From Bacillota bacterium (GTDB lineage Bacteria > Bacillota > Clostridia > Christensenellales > SZUA-584): a stretch of DNA of 21,452 bases. Shown here in pieces: positions 15,237-21,452 of the stretch. The notes under the pieces are model-generated. The model did not search any database. It saw only the letters and a list, made by a program, of their open reading frames with translations, and had not been told where the DNA came from. The position numbers and the translations under genes are program-made. Location: NCBI GenBank assembly GCA_023459495.1, contig JAEWTL010000121.1, positions 1 to 21,452 on the forward strand. The letters are read 5' to 3'. Numbering within the stretch: the stretch's first letter is position 1; each line of letters starts with the position of its first letter.

Positions 15237-16229
15237 ATGAGAAAGACAGTGAAGAGAATGACGAGGGTAATTGTTTTAGGATTGGCCGCCGTGCTGCTGC
15301 TGGGAGCTTTCGCCGGGTGCGGCGCGAAGGATGCGTCGTCCGACGTGATCCAGGTGGGCATCGTGCAGCTGGCCGACAACGGTGCGTTCACCGACATGCG
15401 CGAGGGCTTCATCGCCCGGATGCGCGAGCTGGGCTATTCGGAAGACCAGATGGTATTCGACTACAAGAACGCCAACGGCGACACGGCCACACTCAACTCC
15501 ATCTGCCAGACCATGGTGGATGACAAAAAGGACATCATCGTGTCCATTGCCACTCCGGCCTCGCAGGCCATCGTCAACATGGACAGCGGAATCCCCGTGT
15601 TCTTCATCTCGGTGGGCAACCCGGTAGGCGCGGGCATCATCACGGACATGAGCACGCCGGACAAAAACGCGACCGGCACCTCCAACGCCATCCCGGTGAG
15701 CGAGATGTTCAAGCTGGCGGACCAGCTGACGCCGGGATGTCAGACTTACGGCCTCATCTACAACACGGGCGAGGTTAACTCCGTGTCCACGGTGGAAAAC
15801 GCGAAGAAGTACATGGACGAGAACGGCCTCTCGTATAAGGAAGCTGTCGTCACCGCGTCCTCCGAGGTGCAGCAGGCAGCGCAGTCGCTCGCGGGCGAGG
15901 TAGACGCGTTCTTTATTCCCAACGACAGCATGGTGCAAAGCGCGATGCCGCAGGTGGCTGAGGTCGCCAAGGACGCGAAGATTCCGGTGTACGGCAGCTC
16001 CGCGGTTATGGTTGCTTCCGGCGCGTTTGCCACCATCAGCATCGACGATACCACAATCGGCAGCATGACGGCGGATATGCTGGACCAGTACCTCAAAGGC
16101 ACGGCCATCGCGGATATCCCGGCTGTCACGGTGTCGGATTTCACCACCGTCATCAACACGACCACGGCTGCGGCCATCGGCGTGGAGATTCCGGAGGATG
16201 TGCTGGCAGACGCAAAAGTGGTCGAGTAA
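15237..16229 (+). CDS. trpX: ABC-transporter substrate-binding lipoprotein, tryptophan-type (TrpX)
   Basis: A 330-residue protein. The ATG at 15237 follows AGGTGAG by nine bases; it starts with Arg/Lys-rich MRKTVKRMTR, a hydrophobic core and lipobox FAGC, so the mature protein is Cys-anchored. The rest is the periplasmic-type ABC_sub_bind family (COG2984): QVGIVQLADNGAFTDMREGF, SVGNPVGAGIITD, PVYGSSAVMVASGAFATISID and the closing VINTTTAAAIGVEIPEDV are typical. The gene is the first of three importer genes under a tryptophan T-box, so tryptophan (or a close analogue) is the inferred ligand. This family was originally known in predictions as TrpX. Confidence 0.9.
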   Translation: MRKTVKRMTRVIVLGLAAVLLLGAFAGCGAKDASSDVIQVGIVQLADNGAFTDMREGFIARMRELGYSEDQMVFDYKNANGDTATLNSICQTMVDDKKDIIVSIATPASQAIVNMDSGIPVFFISVGNPVGAGIITDMSTPDKNATGTSNAIPVSEMFKLADQLTPGCQTYGLIYNTGEVNSVSTVENAKKYMDENGLSYKEAVVTASSEVQQAAQSLAGEVDAFFIPNDSMVQSAMPQVAEVAKDAKIPVYGSSAVMVASGAFATISIDDTTIGSMTADMLDQYLKGTAIADIPAVTVSDFTTVINTTTAAAIGVEIPEDVLADAKVVE

Positions 16230-16250
16230 TCGAAGCAGGGGGCGGCAGGC

Positions 16251-17171
16251 ATGACGCTGGTCATCGGCTCTGTCCAGCTTGGGCTCATCTACGGCATACT
16301 CGCGCTGGGCATCTACATTTCATTTCGCATACTGAACATACCGGACCTGACTGCCGATGGCAGCTTTACGCTGGGGTTATCGGTGTCCGCCATCTTAACG
16401 GTGGCCGGACACCCTTACCTCGGGTTGCTGGCCGCTTTGATAGCGGGCGCGGCTGCGGGCATCGTCACAGGCCTGCTGCAAACCAAAGTCAAAATTCATC
16501 CGATACTGGCCGGAATCCTGACCATGAGCAGCCTGTACAGCGTAAACCTGCTCGTGCTGGGCAGCCGCTCCAACCTGTCGCTGATCGGCTCGGACACCGT
16601 GTTCAGCCAGGCGCTGGCGTGGCTTCCTGCCCATAAGGAACTGGTTAAAACGCTCATTCCGCTGCTCGTCTGCGCCGTGTGCATGGGCGTACTGATCTGG
16701 TTTTTCAAAACGCACATCGGCCTGTGCGTCCGCGCCACAGGCAACAACGAGGACATGGTTCGCGCGTCGTCCATCAACGTGGACGCGATGAAGCTGACCG
16801 CGCTGGGCGTATCCAACGCCTGCGTCGCGCTCTCCGGCGCGGTGATGGCGCAGTATCAGGGCTACGCGGACATCAGCTCCGGCATCGGTATCGTAGTGGT
16901 GGGTCTTGCGTCCGCTATCATCGGCGAAGCCATATTCGGCAAGCGCTCCGTGACGCTGGGCCTGATCTCGGCGGTATTCGGCGCGCTGCTGTATCGCTTT
17001 GTCATCGCGGCGGCGCTGAAGACGAGCTTCTTCCCGGCCTACGCGCTGCGCATCGTGTCGGCGGTCATCGTGGTGATCGCGCTGGCAATACCCGTCATCA
17101 AACGGCGGATTCAATTCTCAAACATGAAAAAGAGGGCCCGCAGGGATGCTGACGATACGCAAAGTGAGTAA
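16251..17171 (+). CDS. trpY: ABC-transporter permease (TrpY)
   Basis: A 306-residue membrane protein with 8 or so hydrophobic helices, starting 21 bases after trpX. The N-terminal GSVQLGLIYGILALGIYISF is typical for the family of the branched-chain type permeases that includes TrpY (COG4120). FRILNIPDLTADGSFTLG, ATGNNEDMVRASSINVDAMK and SSGIGIVVVGLASAIIGEA are conserved blocks. It forms the membrane channel of the importer. Its last 26 bases overlap the ATPase start, which points to coupled translation. Confidence 0.9.
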   Translation: MTLVIGSVQLGLIYGILALGIYISFRILNIPDLTADGSFTLGLSVSAILTVAGHPYLGLLAALIAGAAAGIVTGLLQTKVKIHPILAGILTMSSLYSVNLLVLGSRSNLSLIGSDTVFSQALAWLPAHKELVKTLIPLLVCAVCMGVLIWFFKTHIGLCVRATGNNEDMVRASSINVDAMKLTALGVSNACVALSGAVMAQYQGYADISSGIGIVVVGLASAIIGEAIFGKRSVTLGLISAVFGALLYRFVIAAALKTSFFPAYALRIVSAVIVVIALAIPVIKRRIQFSNMKKRARRDADDTQSE

Positions 17172-17940
17172 AACCTTTTTAAAGAATACACCGAACGAGC
17201 ACGTGGCGTTGGACGGCGTGAGCCTGGAGCTTGCCGCGGGCGAGTTCGTCACGGTCATCGGCTCCAACGGCGCGGGCAAATCCACGCTGTTCAACGCGGT
17301 GAGTGGTACGTTCCTGCCCGACTCGGGCCGGGTGCTGCTGGGCGGAGCGGATATCACGTTCATGCCGGAGCACCGGCGGGCGGCAGTCATCGGGCGGCTG
17401 TTTCAGGACCCCATCAAGGGCACCGCGCCGGACATGACCATCGAGGAAAACCTCGCCTTGGCTTACCACCGCAAAGGCGGCGGACTGCGGCTGGGGCTGC
17501 GGCGGCGCGATACCGAGCTGTTCTGTGAAAAGCTTGCCGAGATGGGCATGGGGCTGGAGAACCGCATGAAGGCCAAGGTGGGCCTGCTTTCCGGCGGACA
17601 GCGTCAGGCGCTTTCGCTGCTGATGTCCACCATTGGCAACCCTTTGCTGCTGCTGTTGGATGAACACACCGCCGCGCTGGACCCGTCCTCCGCGGAAAAG
17701 ATCATGGAGATTACCAAAAACGTGGTGGCGCGCCAGAAGCTGACCACCATGATGATTACGCACAACATCAGGGCCGCGCTGGAGACCGGCACGCGCACCA
17801 TCATGCTGGACCGCGGCAAGATCATACTCGACATCTCCGGCAAAGAGCGCGAAGACATGACTGTCGCCCGCCTGATGGAGCTGTATTCGCAGCGCGGCGG
17901 CGAGCTGGACAATGACCGCATGCTGCTGGTGCGAAGCTGA
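17146..17940 (+). CDS. trpZ: ABC-transporter ATPase (TrpZ)
   Basis: A 264-residue ATPase that overlaps the permease gene by 26 bases. Walker A GSNGAGKST is at residue 39 or so, Q-loop GRLFQDP follows, the signature is LLSGGQRQALSL, Walker B is LLLLDEHTAALDP, and the switch His lies in MMITHNI. It powers the TrpXY importer. The last 20 codons, coding for LYSQRGGELDNDRMLLVRS, are duplicated 471 bases downstream. Confidence 0.93.
   Translation: MLTIRKVSKTFLKNTPNEHVALDGVSLELAAGEFVTVIGSNGAGKSTLFNAVSGTFLPDSGRVLLGGADITFMPEHRRAAVIGRLFQDPIKGTAPDMTIEENLALAYHRKGGGLRLGLRRRDTELFCEKLAEMGMGLENRMKAKVGLLSGGQRQALSLLMSTIGNPLLLLLDEHTAALDPSSAEKIMEITKNVVARQKLTTMMITHNIRAALETGTRTIMLDRGKIILDISGKEREDMTVARLMELYSQRGGELDNDRMLLVRS
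17881..17940 (+). repeat. trpZ 3' end, copy 1 of a direct repeat
   Basis: This is the last 60 bases of trpZ including the stop. They match 18352-18411 at 53 of 60 positions. Confidence 0.9.
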
Positions 17941-17954
17941 CGGTACAGTGGATT

Positions 17955-18296
17955 ATGAAAAATCAATTGGATCGCATAATCAATGCAAAAATACTTAAAG
18001 TAGAAACTGTCCATGATTACTGGACAGTAATACTGGATATTGGGGCTGTAAATATTAACAATAATATAGAATACTGCACACAAGATAATCTTTGGCATAG
18101 TTTTAACATGAATTATACCAAAGATATTGAACAAAAATATATTAAAAAGGTTATTGTTAAGGACTCGAATTATATAGAGTTGAGGTTAAGTAGCAAGTGT
18201 AAAATGCGGATATCTCTCAAGGATGAGGATTATAATGTTAGCCCAGAAGCAATGAGTGTTGGCTTGTATTCAGGTGAAATCATTGTTATTAATTAG
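17955..18296 (+). CDS. Small low-GC protein of unknown function, inserted behind trpZ
   Basis: A 113-residue soluble protein, markedly richer in A/T than its neighbours, with MKNQLDRIINAKI at its start and IELRLSSKCKMRISLKDEDY later; no signal peptide, membrane helix or motif is recognised. It begins 14 bases after trpZ, so it would ride on the tryptophan T-box transcript; a weak GTGG is its only binding site. Size, composition and its neighbourhood of repeats make a stray immunity-type gene plausible, but that is only inference. The flanking trpZ-end duplication marks it as an insertion. Confidence 0.6.
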   Translation: MKNQLDRIINAKILKVETVHDYWTVILDIGAVNINNNIEYCTQDNLWHSFNMNYTKDIEQKYIKKVIVKDSNYIELRLSSKCKMRISLKDEDYNVSPEAMSVGLYSGEIIVIN

Positions 18297-18351
18297 ATAG
18301 CGATTTGCTTGCAAGGTAATGGGGTTGTGGCGGGAGCTTTGATAGGTGGGC

Positions 18352-18411
18352 CTGCGCTCGCAGCGCGGAGTCGAGCTGGACAACGACCGCATGCTGCTAG
18401 TGCGAAGCTGA
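18352..18411 (+). repeat. trpZ 3' end, copy 2 (broken fragment)
   Basis: This untranslated copy of the last 20 codons and stop of trpZ lies on the far side of the inserted gene. Seven of 60 bases differ. After it comes the operon terminator, so this is likely the original trpZ end or that of a donor strain. Confidence 0.88.
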
Positions 18412-18429
18412 GAATATCCGAAGACACTT

Positions 18430-18455
18430 AAAAGCCCGGTCTCCCGGGCTTTTTT
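18430..18455 (+). terminator. Terminator of the trpXYZ transcript
   Basis: A perfect ten-pair stem (AAAAGCCCGG / CCGGGCTTTT) with loop TCTC ends in a T-run. Confidence 0.93.
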
Positions 18456-18564
18456 GCTGCTTACCACGTTAAGGCTGTAGAATTATTTCTCCAAAAATCT
18501 GAAGTGCCATAAGGTCGCCCCCTCAAATACTACCAAGCGCAGAATATCAGAGGGTGGGTTGCGC

Positions 18565-18912
18565 CTATTGCCCCGCCATACTGCGGCATTCCTGTGCGCA
18601 TGCGCGGCAAATCTGCGCACACTGCGTACAATGCGGGTCCTTGAACATCTCGCACTCCTGCGCGCATGCGTCGCAAACGGTGGCGCACAGCCCGCAATGC
18701 TGCTTGGCAAACCGCGCGTTGGACGACATGCCGCATACCGACATTTCGCACATCTTCGCGCACTCCGCCAGCATCTTGATACAGCCGGTTCTGGCCTGCA
18801 CGTCCGCCTCGTTGAGGCAGGCTTCAAAGCACTCGTTACATGCCTGAGCGCACTTGCAGCACGCATCGATACACGCCTGATACTTATCTGTAACGTTAGT
18901 TACAATTCCCAT
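18565..18912 (-). CDS. Cys-rich four-helix copper-storage-like protein (DUF326/Csp type)
   Basis: A 115-residue protein with AGGAGG placed six bases before the ATG at 18912; a TTG start upstream would overlap the binding site. Cys residues recur along all helices: CIDACCKCAQACNECFEAC, then CIKMLAECAKMCEMSVC, CGLCATVCDACAQEC and CTQCAQICRACAQEC. This spacing is that of the Csp/DUF326 four-helix bundle, which binds many Cu(I) ions in its core. With no signal peptide it is likely a cytosolic copper store or buffer (Csp3-like). It follows a small winged-helix-like gene on the same strand by 72 bases. Copper binding is inferred from the family. Confidence 0.88.
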   Translation of the reverse strand: MGIVTNVTDKYQACIDACCKCAQACNECFEACLNEADVQARTGCIKMLAECAKMCEMSVCGMSSNARFAKQHCGLCATVCDACAQECEMFKDPHCTQCAQICRACAQECRSMAGQ

Positions 18913-18984
18913 ATTGATCCTCCTCAAGCTTAATAGTGCTATTATTTGTTTCCGGTTCAGGAGTATTCAGGAAATACAAAGAAG

Positions 18985-19263
18985 TCAATGCCGCAGGCTG
19001 TCGAACTGGCCCAGACAATAGTTGATGCCGCTCGGCAGCAGTTTCACCATATCGCCGTCATACGATAAGAATTCAATGTTCTGCAAATTCTTCAGATGCG
19101 ATTGAAACTGGTCCTTCGGCAAACCCGCCGCCTGATAGATGCTGACGATATCATACGGCTCCGCGTCATAAGCCAGCCTGTCCTGATGCGTTTGCTTCCA
19201 CTTGCCGTACAGCACCCTTAAAACCCGGATATCGTTTTCCTGTATCACGTCGAGGACTTTCAT
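18985..19263 (-). CDS. Small winged-helix-like protein
   Basis: A 92-residue soluble protein with AGGAGG before its ATG. The predicted pattern is helix, YDIVSIYQAAGLPKDQFQSHLKNLQNIEFLSYDGDMVKLLPSGINYC, which reads as helix-turn-helix followed by a beta-wing as in small winged-helix repressors. I do not recognise a named family. It is just upstream of the copper-storage-like gene and may control it or itself; an inverted repeat lies in its leader. Only position supports that idea. Confidence 0.68.
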   Translation of the reverse strand: MKVLDVIQENDIRVLRVLYGKWKQTHQDRLAYDAEPYDIVSIYQAAGLPKDQFQSHLKNLQNIEFLSYDGDMVKLLPSGINYCLGQFDSLRH

Positions 19264-19284
19264 GACGACCTCCTTTTACTATAA

Positions 19285-19307
19285 GTCAGGATTAGTCTTT
19301 CCCTGAC
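19285..19307 (-). promoter_or_regulatory. Inverted repeat in the leader of the winged-helix gene
   Basis: GTCAGG and CCTGAC are separated by 11 bases just upstream of the ribosome binding site. It may be an operator or an RNA hairpin. Confidence 0.4.
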
Positions 19308-19326
19308 AGGTGATATCATGCGGAGA

Positions 19327-19354
19327 TTTATATCACCGTTCGAAGGCATTACAA
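19327..19354 (-). promoter_or_regulatory. Candidate promoter of the winged-helix/copper-storage unit
   Basis: On the minus strand TTGTAA and TATAAA are 16 bases apart, upstream of the inverted repeat. Confidence 0.45.
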
Positions 19355-19390
19355 CTTTATTCCATTGAATCAAACTTAATATGAACGCTA

Positions 19391-19418
19391 TTGCGATAAT
19401 CTCCCGAGCCATTATAAT
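19391..19418 (+). promoter_or_regulatory. Promoter of pyruvate kinase
   Basis: TTGCGA and a perfect TATAAT are 16 bases apart; the start codon is 26 bases beyond the -10. Confidence 0.75.
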
Positions 19419-19444
19419 AGTGAACCAAAGGAGATTTTAAATCT

Positions 19445-21217
19445 ATGAGAAAGACGAAGATTATCTGCACCATCGGTCCGGCAAGCGAATCGGAAGCGGT
19501 GATGCGGCAGCTGATTGAAAACGGCATGGACGTCGCGCGGCTGAACTTCAGCCATGGCGACTACGAGTCCCACGGCGCGCGGATCGCCCAAATCAAACGG
19601 CTGCGCAAAGAGTACGGCCGTCCGCTCGCGATCCTGCTGGACACCAAGGGGCCGGAGGTCCGCGTGAAGACGTTCAAGGGCGGCAGCGCGGAGCTGAAGG
19701 AAGGCGGCATATTCACGCTGTCGATGAAGGACTGCGAGGGCGACGACAAGCGCGTTGCGGTGACGTACCCGCAGCTGGCCGACGAGCTTCCCCGCGGCAC
19801 CCACATCCTGCTGGATGATGGCCTCATTGAGATGGTGGCCGAAGAGGTGACGCCGGACGCGGTACGCTGCCGTGTGGTAACGGGCGGCACCCTGAAGAAC
19901 AACAAGTCGGTCAACCTGCCGGGCGTGCACCTCAAAATGAACTATATCAGCGAGAAGGACCGCAGCGACATCCTGTTCGGCATCGAGAACGATGTGGACT
20001 ACATTGCGGCGTCGTTTTGCCGCACCGCGGCGGACGTGCTGGAGATTCGCAAGATACTGGACAAGAACAACGGCAAGCAGATCCACATCATTGCGAAGAT
20101 CGAGAACGGCAGCGGCGTGGACAACATCGACGAGATTATCAAGGTCAGCGACGGCATCATGGTGGCCCGGGGCGACATGGGCGTGGAGATGGACATCGTG
20201 GAGCTGCCGCGCATCCAGAAGCTGCTGATCAAGAAGGCCTATTCCGCAGGCAAAAAGGTCATCACTGCCACGCAGATGCTGGACTCAATGATTCACAACC
20301 CACGTCCCACGCGGGCCGAGGCGACGGACGTGGCGAACGCGGTGTACGACGGCACCAGCGCGATCATGCTGTCGGGCGAGACGGCGATGGGCAAATACCC
20401 GGTCGAGAGCCTCGTCACGATGTCGCGCATCGCGGAGACCACGGAAAACAACATCCACTACAAGACGCGCTTCAACAACAAGCTGCCGGAGACCTGCGGG
20501 AGCGTGACCAGCGCGATATCCCACGCGACCTGCTCCACCGCACACAGCCTGGGCGCAAGCGCGATCATTGCGTTCACCAAGTCCGGGCGGACGGCGCGCG
20601 TGGTTTCGAGCTACCGTCCGGCGGTACCCATCATCGGGTGCTCGCCCAGCGAGAAGACGTATCATCAGCTGGCGCTTTCATGGGGCGTGTGGCCGGTGCT
20701 GGCCGAGGAGCAGGAGAACACCGACAAGCTGTTTGAGCACGCGGTCGACTGCGCCAAAAAGACCGGGCTGGTGCACCACGGCGAGGTGGTGGTCATCACC
20801 GCGGGCGTGCCCATCGGCGTTTCCGGCACGACCAACACGCTCAAGGTGCACATCGTGGGCAACGTGCTGGTGAAAGGCACGGGCTTCAACAACATCGCTG
20901 TCAGCGGCAAGCTGTGCGTGTGTGCGGACGCGGCGCAGGCGCGCAAAACGTTTGAGCCGGGCGACATCCTCGTGATCCCCAAGACAGACAACTCGATGAT
21001 GGACCTGCTGAAGGAAGCCTCCGGCATCATCACCGAGCAGGGCGGCGTGGATTCGCACGCGGCCATCGTGGGGCTGACACTGGGCATCCCGGTGCTGTGC
21101 GACGCGGAGAACGCCACAGCCATCTTAAAGCACGGCACCACGGTGACGCTGGATACCACCCGCGGCATGGTATACACGGGCCTCGCGCAGAGCGGTGAGT
21201 GCAGTCTGCCGGAATAG
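19445..21217 (+). CDS. pyk: Pyruvate kinase with C-terminal PEP-utiliser domain
   Basis: A 590-residue cytosolic enzyme that converts PEP and ADP to pyruvate and ATP, the last step of glycolysis. AAAGGAG precedes the ATG. It starts with RKTKIICTIGPASES and has the signature HIIAKIENGSGVDNI with catalytic Lys, ARGDMGVEM, ATQMLDSMIHNPRPTRAEATD and LSGETAMGKYPVE. The C-terminal 110 residues (from about 475) form the extra PEP-utilising-enzyme mobile domain with ITEQGGVDSHAAIVGLTLGI, whose GG-SH-A core resembles PPDK and enzyme I phosphohistidine domains. This layout is normal for Bacillus-like Firmicutes. The gene stands alone with its own promoter. Confidence 0.97.
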   Translation: MRKTKIICTIGPASESEAVMRQLIENGMDVARLNFSHGDYESHGARIAQIKRLRKEYGRPLAILLDTKGPEVRVKTFKGGSAELKEGGIFTLSMKDCEGDDKRVAVTYPQLADELPRGTHILLDDGLIEMVAEEVTPDAVRCRVVTGGTLKNNKSVNLPGVHLKMNYISEKDRSDILFGIENDVDYIAASFCRTAADVLEIRKILDKNNGKQIHIIAKIENGSGVDNIDEIIKVSDGIMVARGDMGVEMDIVELPRIQKLLIKKAYSAGKKVITATQMLDSMIHNPRPTRAEATDVANAVYDGTSAIMLSGETAMGKYPVESLVTMSRIAETTENNIHYKTRFNNKLPETCGSVTSAISHATCSTAHSLGASAIIAFTKSGRTARVVSSYRPAVPIIGCSPSEKTYHQLALSWGVWPVLAEEQENTDKLFEHAVDCAKKTGLVHHGEVVVITAGVPIGVSGTTNTLKVHIVGNVLVKGTGFNNIAVSGKLCVCADAAQARKTFEPGDILVIPKTDNSMMDLLKEASGIITEQGGVDSHAAIVGLTLGIPVLCDAENATAILKHGTTVTLDTTRGMVYTGLAQSGECSLPE

Positions 21218-21256
21218 AAACGACGAAGGCCTGTCAGTTTTTTAAGAGCAGTTTTA

Positions 21257-21312
21257 CGAGGGCGCTGCCCTCGCGCTCCCGCCAAAGGGACTAGCCCCTT
21301 TGGAATCCCTTT
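21257..21312 (+). repeat. REP-like double palindrome downstream of pyk
   Basis: A perfect palindrome CGAGGGC-GCT-GCCCTCG (21257-21273) is followed by a second hairpin, CCAAAGGG / CCCTTTGG (21282-21303), and GAATCCC. The pair looks like a dispersed REP-type repeat of clostridial genomes. It may also stop pyk transcription. Confidence 0.65.
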
Positions 21313-21358
21313 TCATAAAACGACTTCTGTTGTAGTGTTACACTATAAACGGACAGTA

Positions 21359-21394
21359 AAAAGCCTATGGTACAATATCGTAACATAGGCTTTT
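21359..21394 (+). terminator. Hairpin with T-run in the insertion-sequence leader
   Basis: AAAAGCCTATG and CATAGGCTTTT form an 11-pair perfect stem with a 14-base loop, ending in four T, only 20 bases before the transposase start. It can act as a terminator against read-in transcription or fold over the start. Confidence 0.75.
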
Positions 21395-21413
21395 GTAATG
21401 AAAGGAGGGAACG

Positions 21414-21452
21414 ATGAACAAGAAATACAGCAATGAATTGAAAGAACGAGTA
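21414..21452 (+). CDS. IS3-family transposase OrfA, first 13 codons (partial)
   Basis: AAAGGAGGG precedes the ATG by five bases or so. The 13 visible residues, MNKKYSNELKERV, match the usual start of the HTH OrfA protein of IS3-type elements. The rest lies beyond the window. Confidence 0.7.
   Translation, partial: MNKKYSNELKERV

Larger units (their letters stand above)
21331..21452 (+). mobile_element. Left end of an insertion sequence, IS3-type (cut by window edge)
   Basis: The end is placed near TGTAGTGTTACACT at 21331 because the sequence after the REP-like repeat changes there, and because TG is the usual outer dinucleotide of IS3-family ends. The true boundary and terminal repeat cannot be checked without the right end. 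Confidence 0.6.

Noticed and set aside
15276..17763. Several minus-strand open frames across trpX, trpY and trpZ
   Set aside because: They are all shadows of well-supported ABC-transporter genes; no motifs and no start signals.
19412..21285. Minus-strand open frames opposite pyk
   Set aside because: Pyruvate kinase is unmistakable and the antisense frames are compositionally biased without motifs.

Overview
The window looks like a chromosomal stretch of a moderately high-GC, Gram-positive-type Firmicute, most likely an uncultured member of the Clostridia. Supporting signs are AGGAGG-type ribosome binding sites, a T-box riboswitch, intrinsic terminators with U-runs, a pyruvate kinase with the extra PEP-utiliser domain found in Bacillus/Clostridia, and a DUF421 membrane protein. 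Genus cannot be fixed from the sequence.

Bases 1-7900 hold a polymorphic-toxin locus. A giant gene, cut off at the left edge, ends in a TNT-like NAD glycohydrolase domain and is followed by its predicted immunity gene. Behind it lie three promoterless, 5'-truncated toxin-tip/immunity cassettes, each separated by an intrinsic terminator. The tips are two versions of a predicted clan-CD-like cysteine-peptidase effector and one CdiA-CT-type tRNase. All four tips are joined to their carrier at the same short motif (GDNG). The linkers before the motif come in two unrelated types that alternate A-B-A-B along the locus. The repeated linkers and an 80-base anchor supply homology by which a silent tip could be recombined onto the full-length gene. 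This array is the most interesting system in the window.

Bases 7943-13500 carry accessory and housekeeping genes: a secreted SH3b/C39-like peptidase (minus strand), a small undecaprenol/diacylglycerol kinase, a lipoprotein of unknown function, an unusual GNAT acetyltransferase-ankyrin fusion, and a minus-strand pair of a DUF421 membrane protein and an aldo/keto reductase.

Bases 13500-18460 carry a LarA-family racemase, then a tryptophan T-box riboswitch (specifier UGG, T-box UGGC) that controls a three-gene ABC importer of the TrpXYZ type. A low-GC small gene has been inserted directly behind the ATPase gene, and the last 60 bases of the ATPase gene are duplicated on its far side.

Bases 18565-21217 carry a Cys-rich four-helix copper-storage-like protein and a small winged-helix-like protein (minus strand), then pyruvate kinase on the plus strand. 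The window ends in a REP-like palindromic repeat and the left end of an insertion sequence with the first codons of an IS3-type transposase.
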